Shown here in pieces: positions 11,968 through 23,700 of a DNA stretch of 64,000 nucleotides. Source of the stretch: Psoroptes ovis (lineage: Eukaryota > Arthropoda > Arachnida > Sarcoptiformes > Psoroptidae); assembly GCA_002943765.1 (NCBI GenBank), contig PQWQ01000027.1, forward strand, positions 310,001 to 374,000. The letters run 5' to 3'. Positions within the stretch are counted from its first letter, which is position 1; each line of letters opens with the position of its first letter. Under the pieces are notes generated by a model, which made no database searches, was not told the origin of the DNA, and worked only from the letters and a program-made list of their open reading frames with translations. The position numbers and the translations under genes are program-made.

Positions 11968-12465
11968 TTAAATTGATGATTTTGATAAAAGAAAATTTTC
12001 AATTTCATTTCTTAAACTATCACGATTACAATTGTTGTTGTTGTTGCTGATGTCGTGGACGACCATTTTCTTTTGATAAATTTCAAAATAAAATTTTTTC
12101 AATAAAAATTTATAATAATAATAATAATCAATATTCGATTCATTATTCATCGAACGACGATTGTTGATCAAAATAATGAGAACAAATTTAATTTTAGTCA
12201 ATGTTTCATAATAGAAAAGATGATATGATGAATTTCGATAGTAAAAATATTCATCATTTATTAAAGATGCTATTGACGATGATGATGATTGTGGTATAGT
12301 TGTAGAAATATTTTTATTAAAATTTTTTAAAGCATAAATGAAGCCATAAACAATGTCAATACTGGTATCACGATCATTTGTTTCATTCAATTGAAATAGA
12401 CATTTGCCATTTTTAGTGAAAATGTAGAAATTTTCCACAGTCATCATTTTATTGTCATGTTTCAT
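11968..12465 (-). CDS. TRAPPC1: TRAPP complex subunit 1 (Bet5 / sedlin-like longin fold)
   Basis: Core subunit of the TRAPP tethering complex acting in ER-Golgi vesicle traffic as part of the Rab1 exchange factor. Single exon, up to 165 residues. The family start MTVENFYIF is at Met8 (12444), so the first seven codons may be 5' UTR. Recognisable blocks are FYIFTKNGKCLF (first beta strands), DIVYGFIYALKNF, and YHLFYYETLTKIKFVLI, which matches the conserved YKLHYYETPTGIKFV-type block of TRAPPC1, then an amphipathic helix YKFLLKKFYFEIYQK and a C-terminal helix LRNEIENFLL. Asn/Ser insertions interrupt the domain. Length is slightly above the usual 145 residues. Confidence 0.82.
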   Translation of the reverse strand: MKHDNKMMTVENFYIFTKNGKCLFQLNETNDRDTSIDIVYGFIYALKNFNKNISTTIPQSSSSSIASLINDEYFYYRNSSYHLFYYETLTKIKFVLIILINNRRSMNNESNIDYYYYYKFLLKKFYFEIYQKKMVVHDISNNNNNCNRDSLRNEIENFLLSKSSI

Positions 12466-12885
12466 TCTATATTTTTACTCTGCATTATTTTGACGACAAA
12501 ACAAAGCTAAAATTTCATAAAAATAAATCAATAATTCCTTGGAAAATAATTGAAATTAATATCGGCTAAATACCTTTTATTTTCAGAAAATTCCCAAATT
12601 ACGCAATCGATCTAATTAAATTAATTTAAATTCTTTCTTTTTTTTTTCGAGAAAATTTCCAAGAAACATAAAAATTTAAAAGGCTATAACCTGTTCGAAT
12701 TTCGAACGAGAGAGCAGCACTAAGAGGAGTTTGAAAAAGAGGAGGAGCAGAACAAGTGAAGAACAGAAGGAGTACGCTAACCTTTTAAATGCTTACTAAT
12801 ACGCGTGCTTCTCCTCTAAACGCTTTCGAGCCCATTGCCCAGTGCTACTACTACTTTTCCTCTATTATTGTCATATTTCGAACAC

Positions 12886-13010
12886 TTTAACTGTCTACAA
12901 ACGGGTTTATTCGTACAAATTTTCATCGCGTTGAATTGCCCATCCCGAGTCGCACTCGGGCAAATCCTTCGGTTCTCTGAGAACAAACGACAGCTTGCCA
13001 GGTAATTTTT
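12886..13010. repeat. Degraded repeat with CCCGAGT/ACTCGGG hairpin (copy 1)
   Basis: GC-richer island in AT-rich surroundings. It contains a perfect inverted repeat CCCGAGT-CGC-ACTCGGG at 12944-12960. The surroundings align loosely with the segment at 16883-17010 (TTTAACTGT about 60 bp before the hairpin, a poly-T tract after it). Subterminal hairpins of this kind occur in piggyBac-like elements, so this may be a transposon remnant. Confidence 0.4.
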
Positions 13011-15545
13011 TTGGAAAAAATTCGAACCGCTAAGCCGTAAATTCGATTTTTTTTTTGTGTTATTGTTTTTTGTGTTTTTGTTTATTTGCCATTTGTTCAT
13101 CATCAATTATTCGGGTAAATCATCATCAGCATTTATTCATTTAATCAATCATTTAATAATTTTGCCAAGAAAATAATCCAAATCAAAGTCATTGATTTGT
13201 TTATTTGTTTGTTTTTGCTTTTGTTTCAATTAATTTTATTTATTTATTTACATTTATTTTAATTTGAATTCATTCATTTATTTATTTATGAATTATGATT
13301 TACCAAGTTTTTCAATAATTCAATTCAAAAGCTTTCAAATCAAATCTTTCAATTCAAAATTTCTTTGTGTGAATTAATCCTTTTGCTTATTTATTAATTG
13401 TGAATTATACTCGCATATCTTTCAACCATTGAATACAAATGGTACAACAACAACAAAAACAACAAAAAGAAAATTCATTTCGTTGAAATTTGAGCAAATA
13501 TAAACACAATTATTAAAAGTGTGAATACGTACACATTGAGCTTTCAAATCATCCAAAAGAAATTCATTTTGAAAATTCATTTTGAGAATTCATTCGAATC
13601 ATCGATTTCGATAATAATAATTGAAAATTTGAACAAAGAAAATTCGAAATTAATGAATGAATTAATGAATCAATTAATCAATCAACAAAGAAACAAAAAG
13701 TAAGTTTAATTAATTTTTTAATTATTTGTTTAATTAAGATGAAAATAATAATTAAAAAAATTTAATTTCACCTGAAACTTGTTGAACAATCGAATAGTTT
13801 CGATTCAAAATAAACAATAGTCTTTGTTTACTTTGTTTATTTTGTATTTGTTTTTCGCAAATATTTAATAATACAAACATACAATTATTATTTATTTATT
13901 TAAGTTGAAATTATAATAACAAACGATAATCTATATCCCCCTTAAATCATATGTATCCAACGATATCCATATCCCTGTTATTGTTCTGTTTTCTGTTCTC
14001 TCTGTGTGTGTGTATTATTGATGTCATTAATCTCTTTACTTTTTACTTTTTACTTTGCTTTTCGAATGTGAATGTATTTTTATTGTATTTTATTGTATGA
14101 ATGAATGATTATTATTACAATAATCATAAAATTATATCTCATATAATCATAATAACAACAATAATAAATCGTTGATATTTGAATGTACTGTATGCAAGCA
14201 TTAGAATTATAGCTGCTGCTGCTGCAGCTATTGTGTACGATATGTTATGAATAATGATTAAATCAAATTTGTTAAATAGACGATATTAGACCCCATAAAC
14301 ATACAAGTCAATGGCTTTTTACATTGAAATGTTGTAAATGTTGTGAATGAATTGATTTGGATTCAAAATCAATTTGAATAAAATTTGAATTTGATTCAAC
14401 ATGATTCGTATTCAGGCACATTTTAATTGAATTTCAGCAATTTTTCCATTAAAACTGTTGAAGAATCAATTCGAACCCATTCACAGATCATCGTATAATC
14501 TCCATGTGATGATATGTAGTTTATTATTCAATTTTTCAATAATAAAAAATAATTTTTTGGCAGCACAAACAAACAAACTAATCAAAGAACATTGACATTT
14601 GTTTACTTATTCTTGTTCAAGTATTAAATGTTCATGAATTCTTGAATGGAATTTTATAATAAATAGGAAAAAGTTAATGAACTTTTTCAAAATATTTATT
14701 ATTCCTTACTTTATTATTATAAATGAATTCATATAAAGAGAATTGCGAATAGAATCATTTAATAGAATTTACCAATCATTTATTATTCAATACCATTGAA
14801 ATTAATTTAAAAAATTTCGTCGATTTACACTTTGTCAATTTGTAGCCATTCACTGTTCTTTGTATAAAGATGTGAGAAACAACAATTATTATTGATCATC
14901 CAAAAGGGAAATTCTTCGATAAATAATTGTATTTATTTGTTTATTTGCGCATTTTGTTTGTTTATTCATCATTCATATGATCAAAAAATTGACAATCAAT
15001 CAAATGATAGCCAATTGATGAATAATAATTGATAATTTTATCAAAAATTTTCAAAATCTTAAATCTTTGATCATCTTAGAAAATCTCCAATTTCATCAAT
15101 TTTCAATGTTTTATGTACTCATAATCAAATACTACCTATACACTTGTCAATAATCGATTTGTTTACGTCAACAACATTTTTGTGTGGTGATTAGTTAGTC
15201 AAATTGATATAATCAATAATCAATAATTCAATGATTATCATTTGTTTCAAGATTTATTTACAAGTTCTTTGTAAGTGCACATTCATTATATATTTCTCCT
15301 TCTGCATATGCAAATCTGCATTATCTGCTTTTGTCAGTTGATCACATATTTAAAAACAAAGATATTTTCATGAAATTACGTTGGAAAAAGTAGGAAACGA
15401 TTACTTGATCATTTGATTATTTAGTCATTTAGTCATTTAATCGTTTTGTTTTGTTTGTTTTGTTTACTGTGATTCAATCATCATAATAATAATCAATGTT
15501 TAATTACTTATTTGAAAAATTATTTTGAATATTTACATGTATTAC

Positions 15546-15625
15546 TCTGGTTGTCCGGAAAGTTTTGGCCAATTTTCACAAGCAACTCTATTGATTAAGC
15601 CGAATTAACTTTTCGGATAGCCTAA
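15546..15625. mobile_element. Mariner-like palindromic MITE (copy C, subtype 2)
   Basis: An 80 bp diverged copy running from CTGGTTGTCCGGAAAGTTTT to AACTTTTCGGATAGCCTAA, followed by TA. The interior GCAACTCTATTGATTAAGCC is shared with copies D and E. Confidence 0.72.
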
Positions 15626-16882
15626 TACAGAGCTAGAAAAAAAGTCAAAATAAAATAAAGTAGGTCAAACTCTGTGTATAATGAATGAATGATTGATAAT
15701 AATAATAATTGATAGACATCACCACCGCTATCACTCACAAATAATCATTTTGTTTTTTTTTTGTAGTCGTGTTTTTTTCTGATTTTTTTTGAATTAAATT
15801 TGAATTTTGCCCCCAAGAAAATTTGTTGGCCCTTTTTCCATGGTTTTTCCATTGTTTATTGTTCCCAAATGACCATTTGATCATTGTTGAAACAACATCA
15901 TCAATTAATCAGTTGGTGTACCGGCCAATCGGCCACCAATCACATGATTTTCTGTGGCTAAAAATAATTTCTACTTTTAAAAATCACCACAAGACTTTTT
16001 GAATATGAATATACGAAGGTTTCAAGTTTTATTTCATAGCTTTGAAATTTAATTTCGTAATTATATAATTGAAAATTTACGAAAATTAATTTTAAAATCC
16101 TGAATTTAAACTTTAAACCCTGTACTTATTTTTTGAAAATTGAAAATTTTCAATTTTAAAAATCTTCACTGGTAAAATTTACTCGAAAAATTGATTGATT
16201 GATCGTTTGTTTTCGTTGTTGTGATAACTAATTGATTATATTCGGCAAAATCAATGAATTTTATTCATAATTCGAGTTTGAACAAAGAAATGATTTAAAA
16301 ATGAATTGAATTTTAATTTTATTTATGATTTTTCTCAAATTTATGAATGATTTTTCCAGTTTAAATAATCAAAAATCAACGAAAACAACAACAACAAGAC
16401 CATTTGACATTCATGATTTCATTTATTATGTGAAAAAAATATGAATCGATTTTCGAATGTTGAAAAATATGAATGAATTGATTCGATTTTCGAATGTCAA
16501 AAATATGAATTGATTCGATTTTCGAATGTTAAATGGTTATTGATAATACACATGAATATACGAATATCGACGATTGTTTACAATTAATAAATGATGATTT
16601 TGCAGCATTTTTTCTCTGATTTTGATTTTGAAATCATGTCTAATATTGTTTTGTATTTAACATTATCATTATTATTGATTTTAATGTCAATTTATATATC
16701 ATTTGAAACATTATTAGAAGGACATGAGTTTATAAATTAATTTTCAATTTTCAATATTTTTTTGTTTCATATATAACATCTATGACGATAATGATAATCT
16801 AAATAAATAAATAGATAAATAGAAAATATAATTACTCTGTTGTGTGATTCTCTAAAATATTTCAGATTTTTGTTTTGTGAAT

Positions 16883-17010
16883 TTAACCCTTCAACTGTAC
16901 ACAACGTCATAGACTTGTGATTTGTTTTTTGCATTAAAACTGCCAAACCCCGAGTCTCACTCGGGCATTCACCATTGATTTTCAACAAATAGCGAGCAGT
17001 TTTCAAGATG
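16883..17010. repeat. Possible piggyBac-like terminal remnant with hairpin (copy 2)
   Basis: Begins TTAACCCTTCAACTG, the TTAA-CCC arrangement typical of piggyBac target site plus terminus. It carries CCCGAGT-CTC-ACTCGGG at 16949-16965. It shares spacing with the copy at 12886-13010. No opposite end or transposase is seen, so only a fragment is supported. Confidence 0.4.
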
Positions 17011-17942
17011 TTTTTTTTTTAAAAATGATCTGACTGGTATAATGTATTTAAATTGAAAAAATTTAGCGCATGTGTTCACAATCAAAAAGATTAGTTGTGA
17101 TAAGATTCTTCTTCATTCACATTTACCACATTTACTTTATTTAATTCAATTCAATTCATTTGTTGATTTGTTCATATAAATATCACTCATGTAAATACCC
17201 AAAAAAATCCCTCCGAATGATCAGATGATATTAAACGATGCTGATCAGATGATGCGTCATTTATTCATTTTAAACCTTTGATAAATGAAAATGAATGATC
17301 TCAGCTATCATCGAATCGAATGAATTCTATTTTTTTTTTTCAATTTCTCATATATCACACTGAATAGTCATAATTTACTAAATTTTTCAAAAATTTCAAA
17401 GGTTCACGTGGCAATTTTCAATCTTTCAAATTCAACTCAACTCAACTCGTTCAACTGTTTTTGTGCTTTGTTTCAAAAATTTCATATTTTTTCTGTGCTC
17501 AATTTCATCCCACGTATGTATCGATCACGTCTGAAAATCTTCAATCTTGAATTCGAATCTTGTACATATGAATCGGTTTATCATTTATTATGATCATTCA
17601 TCGATCATAATCAACAGTGAACACACAATTTTAATTCAATTTCTCTTTTTGTATTTTGAATTTCTTCAAGAAAAAATTTTCTTAAAAAGTTTATTTTAGA
17701 CCAAAATAAGTAAAGTTGTAAATGCGGTTTTTCCATTTTGAAAAATTTTTCAAAATGTTCCGTTTTTTCGTGAATAACATATGACTGTACAGGTGTGCTG
17801 TAAGATGCCATTTGACCATTAAGATGCATTTATTATTATTTTTTCACTAAGAAAATTTATTTTTGATTTTTTTTTTCGTGGCTCTTTTGCTGTCAGCAAG
17901 AGAAAGAGAAAGTGTTATGCATTTCAATTTATGTATAATGTA

Positions 17943-18023
17943 TTTGGTTGTCCGAAAAGTTTTGGCCGATTTTCATGTGCAACTCTACCGATTAAACCGA
18001 ATGAACTTTTCGGACAACCCTAA
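17943..18023. mobile_element. Mariner-like palindromic MITE (copy D, subtype 2)
   Basis: An 81 bp hairpin, TTTGGTTGTCCGAAAAGTTT to GAACTTTTCGGACAACCC-TAA, bounded by TA on both sides. The interior GCAACTCTACCGATTAAACC places it with copies C and E. Confidence 0.78.
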
Positions 18024-18459
18024 TATTTGTTTACTTTGTTTCACTTTTTTGTTCATTTTTTTTCATTTAGTAGTTTCATAGTTCAAGTCTTATCTACATG
18101 TGCAACGCGTGCAATTTTCTCCAATTTTTTCAATTTTTTACTTTGAAAGTTGAAAGTTGTCTAATTTTATTTGTTTATTTGTATTTGTCTTCTCATACAT
18201 AGATATACTCATCTGAAACACAATAACAGCAGCCACAACAGCAACGAATCAACAATCATTGCATAATTTGGTCAATTATTATCTTATTTAATCAAGAATT
18301 TGATCAATTTCAAAGTGTTTTGGGATCAAATATTTCAAATGTAATTTAAACAATTTTTGTGTTAAAAATTTTTCCCCTCGAAATCGATCATTGGCCAGTT
18401 GATCTAGTCTTTCAAATCTGTTTGTTGGTTATTGTTTGATGAATTATCGAGTGATTTGA

Positions 18460-21400
18460 ATGATCAAAAATATGTCGAATACAAAGGAAGCCATTCAATT
18501 ATCATCGAATATTGGTGCTGGAGGTGACCGAGGTGACAGTAATAAACATCATCCACATCCTCATCCTCATCATTATTATCATCAACATCATCATAGATCA
18601 AATGAATCATCTGGTGTTGGTGGTGGTGGTTCATCATCAGCGACCCAACATCAACCATTATCAATGATTAATACACATCATCATAATCATCATTCACATC
18701 ATCATCGGCCACGTTATATACATGGACATCGTCGTGCAAAAAGTGCCGGTAATGCTACATCAGTTCGTGATTATTCTTATTATGCTGCAACCGGATTATA
18801 TGCACATCAATCTGGTGAATGTTTAGTGGATAAAAATGGTCCAATCATAGCGTTAACAGTGCCTAACCTAAAGAAAACATCTTCGGAAAAGACTATTCAT
18901 TATGATACCACATATCCACCATATTATTTTCCATTACATCATCATACAGTGGCCACCGATCCAAATGTATCGTTGAAATATTCATCGTTAAAAATACGAC
19001 AAACACAAGAACTGCTTGATAACAGTAATGATTTAGATGTGGAAAAAATTGAATGCGGTTGTTGGTCATTAAAATTTAATTCATTACGACGATATGCAAC
19101 TATACAATTTTTTGTCTTTCTTTGTTGTTTATTGGTTACATTACAGCAAGCACTTTCATCCGGATATTTTAATAGGTAAATTCATTCATTCATTCCATTT
19201 ATCTTCATTTATTTATTTTTAAATGTTTTCAATTGTTCAATCATAATAACACAGTGTGATTACAACAATGGAAAAACGATTCGATATTTCATCACAAATG
19301 TCCGGTGCTATTGTATCGACATTTGAAGTAGGAAATCTGGCAACGATAATTTTCGTTAGCTATTTTGGTACACATCGACATATACCAAGATGGATCGGTA
19401 CAGGCATTGTTGTCACTGCCATTGGATCATTAATATTTTCTTTACCACATTTTTTATCATTGAAATCACCATTTACATTTGCCAATACTAATCATTCAGA
19501 TGAACAATATCAAGATAATACTTGTCGTATACCGAAACCAGCTTTGACATCGCCTTTTTTAGAGAAAGCAAGGTATTTCTCCAATTATATATTTGACCCT
19601 ATTGTTCAATATCTAATTGTTTTTCATTTATTTGTGTGTAGTCAATTCATCAATCTTGGATTATTAGATGATGATCCAAATTGTACCCAAGAATCAACTT
19701 ATCATGCACCACAAATGTTAATATTTATGTTAGCCATGGTATTAATAGGTTGTGGTGGTACACCAATTTTTACGTTGGGAACCACTTACATCGATGATCA
19801 TGTACCGAAAGAAAGTTCATCAATGTATATGGGTTGTATGTATAGTATGGTTGCATTTGGCTTAGTTTGTGGATTTTTACTTGGTGGATTTTTTATTAAT
19901 GTACATGAAAATGCATTGGGCACCGGTGTTATTCCACCGGATATATTTCCTGGCCATCCAAAATGGATCGGTGCTTGGTGGGCTGGTTTTATATTGCTTG
20001 GTGTATTGCTGCTTATTGTATGTTTATTTAAAAATTAATAATTGTTTATTTATTTTTCAAGCAATTATCATTTCATTCATTTTTCCATCATTCAAAATAT
20101 AGATATCGATTCCATTTTTTATATTTCCAAAAAGTTTAAAAACAAAAAAATCGAAAGAATTTATTGTAGCATTACCAAGTGGTCATTCGTTTAATAATTC
20201 AAGTGGTAGTAATACATGCGGCAATAAAACTAATGTCAATGATAATAATGACAGCAATACAAATAATGGAACACAATCAAATACGAAACAAGTTAAATAT
20301 GGTCGTAAATTAGCCGAAATACCTGCATGTATGTGGCGATTAGCAACGAATCCTGTTTATATGGTTACATGTCTTGGTTCTTGTATGGAATTGGCAATTG
20401 TTAGCGGATTTTTAATATTTTTACCTAAATATTTGGAAACACAATTTTCATTGGGCAAATCACAAGCAAATTTATTCGCTGGTGGTATTGCTATACCTGG
20501 TGCTTGTTTTGGTATTTTCTTGGGGGGTTATATTCTTAAACGATTTCAGTTGACACCAAAAGGAGCAATACAAGTTGTTCTATTCTTCAACATTATCTGT
20601 ATGGGCCTATACACTGCATTATATTTTCTTGGTTGTGAAAATGTTAAAATGGCTGGCACAACATTACCATATGCTAATACGTTAGTAGTATTTCCCATTA
20701 TTTTTTTAATTGTTATTTTAATTATTAATTACTCATTATGTTCTCCCATTGAAATAGTACAAGATTTCAAGATACATTCGCAGTTAATTTGACTTCGGAA
20801 TGTAATTTAGGATGCCGCTGCTCATCGAATGATTTAGAGCCAGTATGTGATGTACGCAATAAAATTAGTTATTATTCACCATGTTTTGCTGGTTGTACTT
20901 CGGTCGATAATTCTCGTGATGTAAGTTTGATGATTATTTTACAAAAAATTGATCTAACTCATTTGTATAACCATAGATACGAAATTATAGTAATTGTGCT
21001 TGTTTACTATCAAACAATAATAATAATCATGAAATAACAATGGTACCAATCGTTACACCGGGACCATGTCATCAAATTTGTACAGCAATGGTACCATTTA
21101 TGGTTTTGTTATTCGTCATAACACTAGTCGTATCGATAACACAAATGCCTGTTGTTATGATTACATTGAGGTAAATGTCTTTTTCGGTGTCCAAAAATCA
21201 TCATTAGTAATAATATTGTTAAATTTCAACAGGTCGGTAGATGAAGAAGAAAGATCATTAGCATTAGGCATGCAATTTGTATTGTTTCGATTGTTTGGCT
21301 ATATTCCATCACCGATCGTATTCGGTAATGTTATCGATTCAACATGTTTAGTATGGAAAAATCATTGTGGTGAACAAGGTGGATTTTGCCTTTTGTATAA

Positions 21401-22104
21401 TATTGAACAATTTCGTTTAAGGTATTTCTTTAAGGGTGGAATAATTTTAGAACTTTAATTGATTTTCTATCATTTTTATTGTATTTTCTATGAAATGTCC
21501 CATACGTAGATATGTCGGTGTTTGTAGTGCATTTAAAATAACTGCAGCTATTTTATTCTTTTTCGATCTTTTATTGATTTGTTATCGTGAAAAAAAAGAT
21601 ATGAAAAAATTACGAATGAAAACAGCGTCATCATTTACAGCTGATGAAATAATATCATCAATCATATCATTAGATCGGTTATCAGTATTTGGTTGGGGTG
21701 CCGATGGACCAGAAACCATTACGGAAACTGATGAAGAACAGCAACCATTAGGCAGTAGTGATAGTAACAATAACAACAACAATAATAATAATAATGGCGT
21801 CAATGGACAACAATTACAAGATTCAGATTATAATTCAGCTAATGACGATGATGATACGGATACAGATACAGATGATGATAAATCTGCTACTAATTTATCG
21901 CTGATTCCAGTACCAACAAGTAATTTGAGCTCTCACAATAATGATAATAACGCCAAAAACTATGCCAATAATGATAACAACGTTAGTGTAAACATTGAAA
22001 TGAATCAACCATCATCATCATCATCAAAATCAGCAGCACCACCACCATTAACATCAACAAACACTACGAAAAAATATCATCATCGTTCCGAAAGTTTAGT
22101 TTGA
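18460..22104 (+). CDS. Organic anion transporting polypeptide (SLCO/OATP family), first of tandem pair
   Basis: Twelve-helix sodium-independent transporter of amphipathic organic anions in the plasma membrane (MFS fold). Exons: 18460-19175, 19255-20017, 20103-20680, 20758-20920, 20977-21170, 21233-21421, 21510-22104 (1065 residues). A further in-frame 69 bp intron is likely at 19573-19641 (GTATTT...GTGTAG), which would give 1042. The N-terminus is cytosolic, His/Gly/Ser-rich. Hallmarks are RWIGTGIVVTAIG in the early helices, the OATP signature WIGAWWAGFILLG at the end of exon 2, a Kazal-like Cys-rich extracellular loop (ECNLGCRCSSNDLEPVCD, SPCFAGCTS) across exons 4-5, and VIDSTCLVWKNHC near the end. 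The C-terminal tail is long, Asn/Asp/Ser-rich and cytosolic. Start is at 18460 or the second ATG at 18472. Substrates cannot be told from sequence. Confidence 0.9.
19573..19641 (+). other. Probable 69 bp in-frame intron inside OATP-1 exon 2
   Basis: The segment has GT-AG ends, usual size for this locus, a pyrimidine-rich end (GTGTGTAG) and length divisible by three. Retained, it adds a hydrophobic stretch (YLIVFHLFVC) within an extracellular loop, which would disturb OATP topology; removed, it joins LEKA to SQFINLGLLDDD. Splicing out is therefore favoured. Confidence 0.6.
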
Positions 22105-22323
22105 TTACCGATGTGTCAATCATTTAGCAAAAAATTATCAGGGATAATATTCGAATGACTATCCTCAATTATTTAATATATTAATTATCATCAAATTATT
22201 ATGATACCAACAATTATTATTTACTTTTATCATCATCAGCATCATCATCCATTTATTTATAAATCATTCATAAAGAGCTATGCGACGAAAACGAAGCATG
22301 TGAATGCATTGAAATTGAAAATG

Positions 22324-22341
22324 GCAGCGCTATGGCGCTGC
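22324..22341. repeat. Perfect GC-rich hairpin GCAGCGC-TATG-GCGCTGC
   Basis: Seven-base perfect arms with a four-base loop, in otherwise AT-rich DNA 220 bp after the OATP-1 stop, hence probably in its 3' UTR. Could be an RNA stem or a palindromic protein site. Confidence 0.5.
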
Positions 22342-22559
22342 TTAGCATTTGTTTACAAAAAAAAAAAATTTCCTCGAAGCTTTCAAACAATTTATACACA
22401 CAAAGCAACAAGATATTTTTTCATCATCATCATCAAATTGATTAATTAATTAATTATTATCCCCAAAAACCATAAATTTTGTGATTCCAAAACAAAAAAA
22501 AATCTGTTATCATTATTATCAATTATTTTAATTATCAATTGTAAAACTGAACAAATATT

Positions 22560-22640
22560 TTTGGTTGTCCGGAAAGTTCTGGCCGATTTTTTTAGAGCAA
22601 CTCTATTGATCGAGCCGAATGAACTATTCGGACAGCTTAA
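22560..22640. mobile_element. Mariner-like palindromic MITE (copy E, subtype 2)
   Basis: An 81 bp copy, TTTGGTTGTCCGGAAAGTTC to GAACTATTCGGACAGCTTAA, followed by TA. It shares the interior GCAACTCTATTGATCGAGCC with copies C and D. Confidence 0.72.
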
Positions 22641-23207
22641 TATATGGCAAATGACATTTTGTTTTTTTTTATTCAAAAATTGTTCTTCGACGACAATCAA
22701 CTCTTATATCCATTTTAAATTATCGACAAAAACTGTGATAAAATTTTCGACAAAAACAAAAAAACATTCGAAGTACAACAAATAACAACAACAACAACAA
22801 CAACAACATTCGATTTGAGCAATGAATGAGCATAATTTACTGAACACAAACAGCCTAAAACCTTTCAAAAAACCTTATGCATAACTATTTTCAATCAATG
22901 GATGGTAATTAATGGATTATCATTTATGAAAATTTTGAAATTAATTCGAAAATGAGCAAGGTAAAAACCTTTGGAAAACTATTGAAAAATTCGAACAAAA
23001 AAATTTTATGGAAAATTATTTTTTCAAAATAAAAAAAAAGTTTAAAATATGAAAATATAACATGTGTTTTCACTCAATTCAATGCAAAGCCAAAGACCAA
23101 TGAAAAAATACAGGTAAACACAAAGGTAAGGTATGAAGGTATAAAGGTATGCCACCTTGTTTGATTTTTGTTTATTTGTTTGTTCCATCATCATCATAAT
23201 AAACGAC

Positions 23208-23700
23208 AAGGTCATTTATTGTCAATGACCTTTACCTTATGCTGTTGTTTATGCGTATGACACGTTACACTGACGTTGACAATGACGATTGTCGTTTTTT
23301 ATGATTTGTTGAATTTTTATTTTTCAAACTTTGGTCTTGAGTCTGTGTGACCTATGAACTTTAATAATTCCTGAATCGATCAATCGTAATGACCACCTTT
23401 ATGATTTGAATTGTTAAAAAAAGTGAAAGCTTTACCCTTGTGTATTGAATTTCTTACCCGGCAAAGGTCATTGTCAAAAATGCTTGTACCCATAAAAATC
23501 AATGGCTAAAAATAACTCGAAAAAAAATACCTTGGTGAATGACCGGCCATCAAAGACTATTGTCTGTCCTTGGTGTTGGGGTCCGTTGGTTAAAACAGCT
23601 AGACGGCCATCAGTCAAAGGTCGAAAGGAAATCGAAAATAATGGAAATAATGGACATTGATTTGACCATAGAGAAATTTTACCTGATGACCAAGGACGAC
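23208..23700. promoter_or_regulatory. Cluster of nuclear-receptor-like AGGTCA half sites
   Basis: Contains a perfect inverted repeat AAGGTCATT-(7 bp)-AATGACCTT at 23208-23232. Single half sites lie around 23348 (TGACCT), 23389 (TGACCA), 23463 (AAAGGTCA), 23539 (TGACCG), 23616 (AAAGGTC) and 23690 (TGACCA). The density looks high for AT-rich DNA. Function is inferred from motif alone. Confidence 0.3.

Larger units (their letters stand above)
12466..18459. other. Gene-poor region, probably including the 5' UTR intron of OATP-1
   Basis: Six kilobases with no coding gene that I recognise. It contains two diverged repeat fragments with a CCCGAGT-ACTCGGG hairpin (12886-13010 and 16883-17010), two MITEs (15546 and 17943), and simple AT-rich DNA. 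A GTAAGT donor at 13700 (after AAACAAAAA) and a good acceptor TTCTCATACATAG ending at 18202 could bound a 4.5 kb 5' UTR intron of the transporter gene that starts at 18460. This is inference from splice consensus only. Confidence 0.4.
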
